From a virus, in the IMG/VR virus record IMGVR_UViG_3300025450_000802, positions 1 through 53,696 of that record: a stretch of DNA of 53,696 nt. One strand, written 5' to 3'. This document shows, in pieces, positions 51,770 through 53,696 of this stretch (the stretch's first letter is position 1; every line of letters starts with the position of its first letter). The notes below the pieces were generated by a model. It saw only the letters and a list, made by a program, of their open reading frames with translations. It was not told the origin of the DNA and did not search any database. Position numbers and translations under genes: made by a program.

Positions 51770-53695
51770 TTACCATAAAGTCAAACTTCCATCTGTTGAA
51801 GTATAACCAAGATCCTTTTGATATTGTATAAATGTAGGATCGCTGCTAGCAGCAATCCATGCTTGCTTTGCAGACTCTATTCCAGGATCTCCTTGTGGAA
51901 GTGTTTGTTTTGCATTTTGATATGCATCAATTGCAGGTTGAAGTGTATTTTTTATATAATTGTCTATATAATTTTGTTTATCTTGTGCGACCTTTTGGGC
52001 TTGCTTTTGTGCATCTGCTGCCGCAGTAGCTTGAGGTGATATTATTCCTAAGAAGTTTGGAGCTGGAATCTTAGGATTACCTAAAACGTTAGTAATTCCT
52101 GCTGTAATTTCACTACGATTAGTAGTATTAACACCCACAGTTGGCAATTTAACTGGGCTTGCGCCACCTGATGCTAGTGATGATATAGAACCTTGCAATT
52201 GTGATAATGCCCCTGATGATAATCCTAATCCAGCTAATGCTGTTAAACTGCCACCTGCTTGATTAATTACGCTTGAAACGCTTGGTAATCCTTTAGATAA
52301 TGATGCTACACCACCTGCTAAACTACTACCTAAACTACTAGCACTTGGAACAATATTGTTCAATGCGCTGCTTGATGCGTTTTGAGCCAAACTAGTTACT
52401 GAACTTAATCCAGGAACTGACGAAACTGAACTGCCTGTTTTGTTTACTACAGATGCAATTGTATTTGTACCACCTGGTAATAAACTTACACCGCTAGCTG
52501 TTGCTGATACAGTATTTTGTAATGCTCCTGCACCTGCTGATTGAGCAGCTTGTTGTAAGCCTGATGCTGTAGTTGATAATGACGATGTGCTTGCAAATCC
52601 ACCAACAGTAGGAAGTGTGTTTGTGTTTGATACACTTGAAACTAATGATGCTGCCCCTGAACTTGTCAATGCTTTAATTCCATTTACTGCATTTGTAACA
52701 ACTGAACTTGGTAAACTGCTTTTTATAGTTGTTAATGAAGCACCTACTGCGGCTAAAGGAGATTTAGTTCCCAAACCACCAATTGTGCTTCCTATAGCAC
52801 TACCTATAACACTGCCAAGTGCTCCTTGTGCGGCCGCACTTACTGATCCGCCCGATACTGAAGCAGCAGCGGTTTTAATTGCGGCTGCTTTAGCTAATGT
52901 TGTAAGATTTTGAGGTACTCCGGCTTTCATAGCAACAAAACTACTTGCAATAGCTTTAAACGCTGATGCTGATGCACCTTGAGTAGACAGTGACAAGTTT
53001 GACAAGCTTGGAATTTTAGCTAATGCGCTAACTGATGATGTTATAGAACTTAAACTTGACACAGATACACCAGACAATCCTGCTGCAAAGTTACCTTTGC
53101 TAATCGCAGATAATGCAGAACTGCTAGCTCCTGATATAGCCTTAGTAGCAGAACTTACTGCTCCCCCTGCTAGTGAATTAATAGAACCTGATCCAGTTGC
53201 TGTTATTGATCCTGCTGCGCTGCCCAATCCATTAGTTATACCAGTTACATTTGGTATTTGACTGCTTGATACGCCACCTGCAAAACTTGATACTGTTCCT
53301 GCAGCGGTAGTAGTTGCTGCTCCACCTACAGATGCCAAAGCAGTTGATGGTGAGGCTAAACCTAATCCTGATGGTGCGGTAGTAGCGACAGATCCTGTTG
53401 CTGATGCTAATGCAGGAGTCACACTGTTTACTGAATTTACTGCACTGATTGTTTGAGGTACACCTACAGTTGCGCCAGATAGTACTAATCCAGAAATTTG
53501 TGTTGAATGTTCTGCACCAGTAATTACACCTGCGTTGGTCAACTGTGTTTGTGATTGTTGTAATGTTGCTACAGCTACATTTGCTTGAGCATTAGGATTA
53601 TTTACAAATGCATTTAAGCTGTTTATACCATTTGAGTTTGTAAACAGATTTGGAGGCATAGCTGCTTGTACACTTGACCCACTTGCTACTGCTGA
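51770..53695 (-). CDS. Ala/Ser/Gly-rich structural protein (5' end outside window)
   Basis: The frame is open to the window edge. The first ATG inside (53659) has no SD, and twelve sense codons (SAVASG..VQAA) precede it, so the true start lies beyond the window and at least 641 residues are encoded. The body is a low-complexity series of Ala/Ser/Gly/Thr-Leu-Val segments (SSALSAIS, GGVASLSKGL, SVINQAGG and similar), reading like a beta-helix or amphipathic-helix repeat. A more normal C-terminus of about 100 residues has a Gln/Ala-rich coiled segment and ends DLGYTSTDGSLTLW. It lies directly before gp25, where marine T4-like phages carry baseplate hub/spike-related proteins, but no lysozyme motif is seen in this part. 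Function uncertain. Confidence 0.78.
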   Translation of the reverse strand, partial: SAVASGSSVQAAMPPNLFTNSNGINSLNAFVNNPNAQANVAVATLQQSQTQLTNAGVITGAEHSTQISGLVLSGATVGVPQTISAVNSVNSVTPALASATGSVATTAPSGLGLASPSTALASVGGAATTTAAGTVSSFAGGVSSSQIPNVTGITNGLGSAAGSITATGSGSINSLAGGAVSSATKAISGASSSALSAISKGNFAAGLSGVSVSSLSSITSSVSALAKIPSLSNLSLSTQGASASAFKAIASSFVAMKAGVPQNLTTLAKAAAIKTAAASVSGGSVSAAAQGALGSVIGSAIGSTIGGLGTKSPLAAVGASLTTIKSSLPSSVVTNAVNGIKALTSSGAASLVSSVSNTNTLPTVGGFASTSSLSTTASGLQQAAQSAGAGALQNTVSATASGVSLLPGGTNTIASVVNKTGSSVSSVPGLSSVTSLAQNASSSALNNIVPSASSLGSSLAGGVASLSKGLPSVSSVINQAGGSLTALAGLGLSSGALSQLQGSISSLASGGASPVKLPTVGVNTTNRSEITAGITNVLGNPKIPAPNFLGIISPQATAAADAQKQAQKVAQDKQNYIDNYIKNTLQPAIDAYQNAKQTLPQGDPGIESAKQAWIAASSDPTFIQYQKDLGYTSTDGSLTLW

Positions 53696-53696
53696 A

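Noticed and set aside
52587-52913. Plus-strand ORFs opposite the structural genes (for example here, 40419-40649, 27285-27680, 30006-30275)
   Set aside because: They mirror the codon bias of Ala/Ser/Thr-rich minus-strand genes, have no SD or promoter and no recognisable protein features.

Overview
The window is part of the genome of a marine T4-like myovirus, related to cyanophages or pelagiphages. Three things in the sequence support this. The right half encodes a contractile-tail baseplate set (gp25-like, gp6-like) followed by a very large structural protein and tail-fibre-type proteins. Several leaders carry TATAAATA or NATAAATA, the T4-type late-promoter octamer. The DNA is AT-rich, with tightly overlapping genes and almost no intergenic space. 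No photosynthesis or other host-type metabolic marker is present, so the host cannot be named from this window. No tRNA, CRISPR array, insertion sequence, integrase or origin was seen.

Layout (almost everything is on the minus strand, so read right to left). 53695-51770: Ala/Ser/Gly-rich protein that is open at the window edge. 51738-51289: gp25-like baseplate wedge. 51236-47838: gp6-like baseplate wedge. 47824-28688: one 6378-residue structural protein, a mosaic of FG-GAP-like and Asp-box (BNR) beta-propeller repeats and about 14 copies of a 'TYYV' beta module. Then come a 54-residue ORF, a 204-residue structural protein and two tail-fibre-type proteins (27874-25673). 25592-25005: HNH homing endonuclease with structured leader RNA. 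24973-21783: a small conserved phage protein, three glycosyltransferase-like proteins and a 115-residue protein.

21783-1 is the striking part: a compact cluster joined by ATGA, TAATG and short overlaps. It encodes seven radical SAM proteins with an N-terminal Cys-rich twitch/SPASM-like domain and one B12-binding-type radical SAM protein. Two tandem paralogs of unknown function, three SGNH hydrolase-like proteins and a GT/exostosin-like protein are interspersed. The cluster ends with a 2OG-Fe(II) dioxygenase, a half-size DegT-type aminotransferase, an amidinotransferase and a NodU/CmcH-type O-carbamoyltransferase that runs off the left edge. The only plus-strand gene, 7239-7910, sits inside this cluster behind a perfect TATAAATA.

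Inference: the cluster looks like a late-expressed, phage-encoded tailoring pathway (radical C-H chemistry, hydroxylation, transamination, amidination, carbamoylation, acyl-ester chemistry, glycosyl transfer). It lies directly downstream of tail and fibre genes. The target could be a virion protein, a virion glycan or a host surface glycan; the sequence does not decide which. The density of radical SAM genes, the two unknown paralogs placed among them and the nested-module giant protein are the parts most worth following up.
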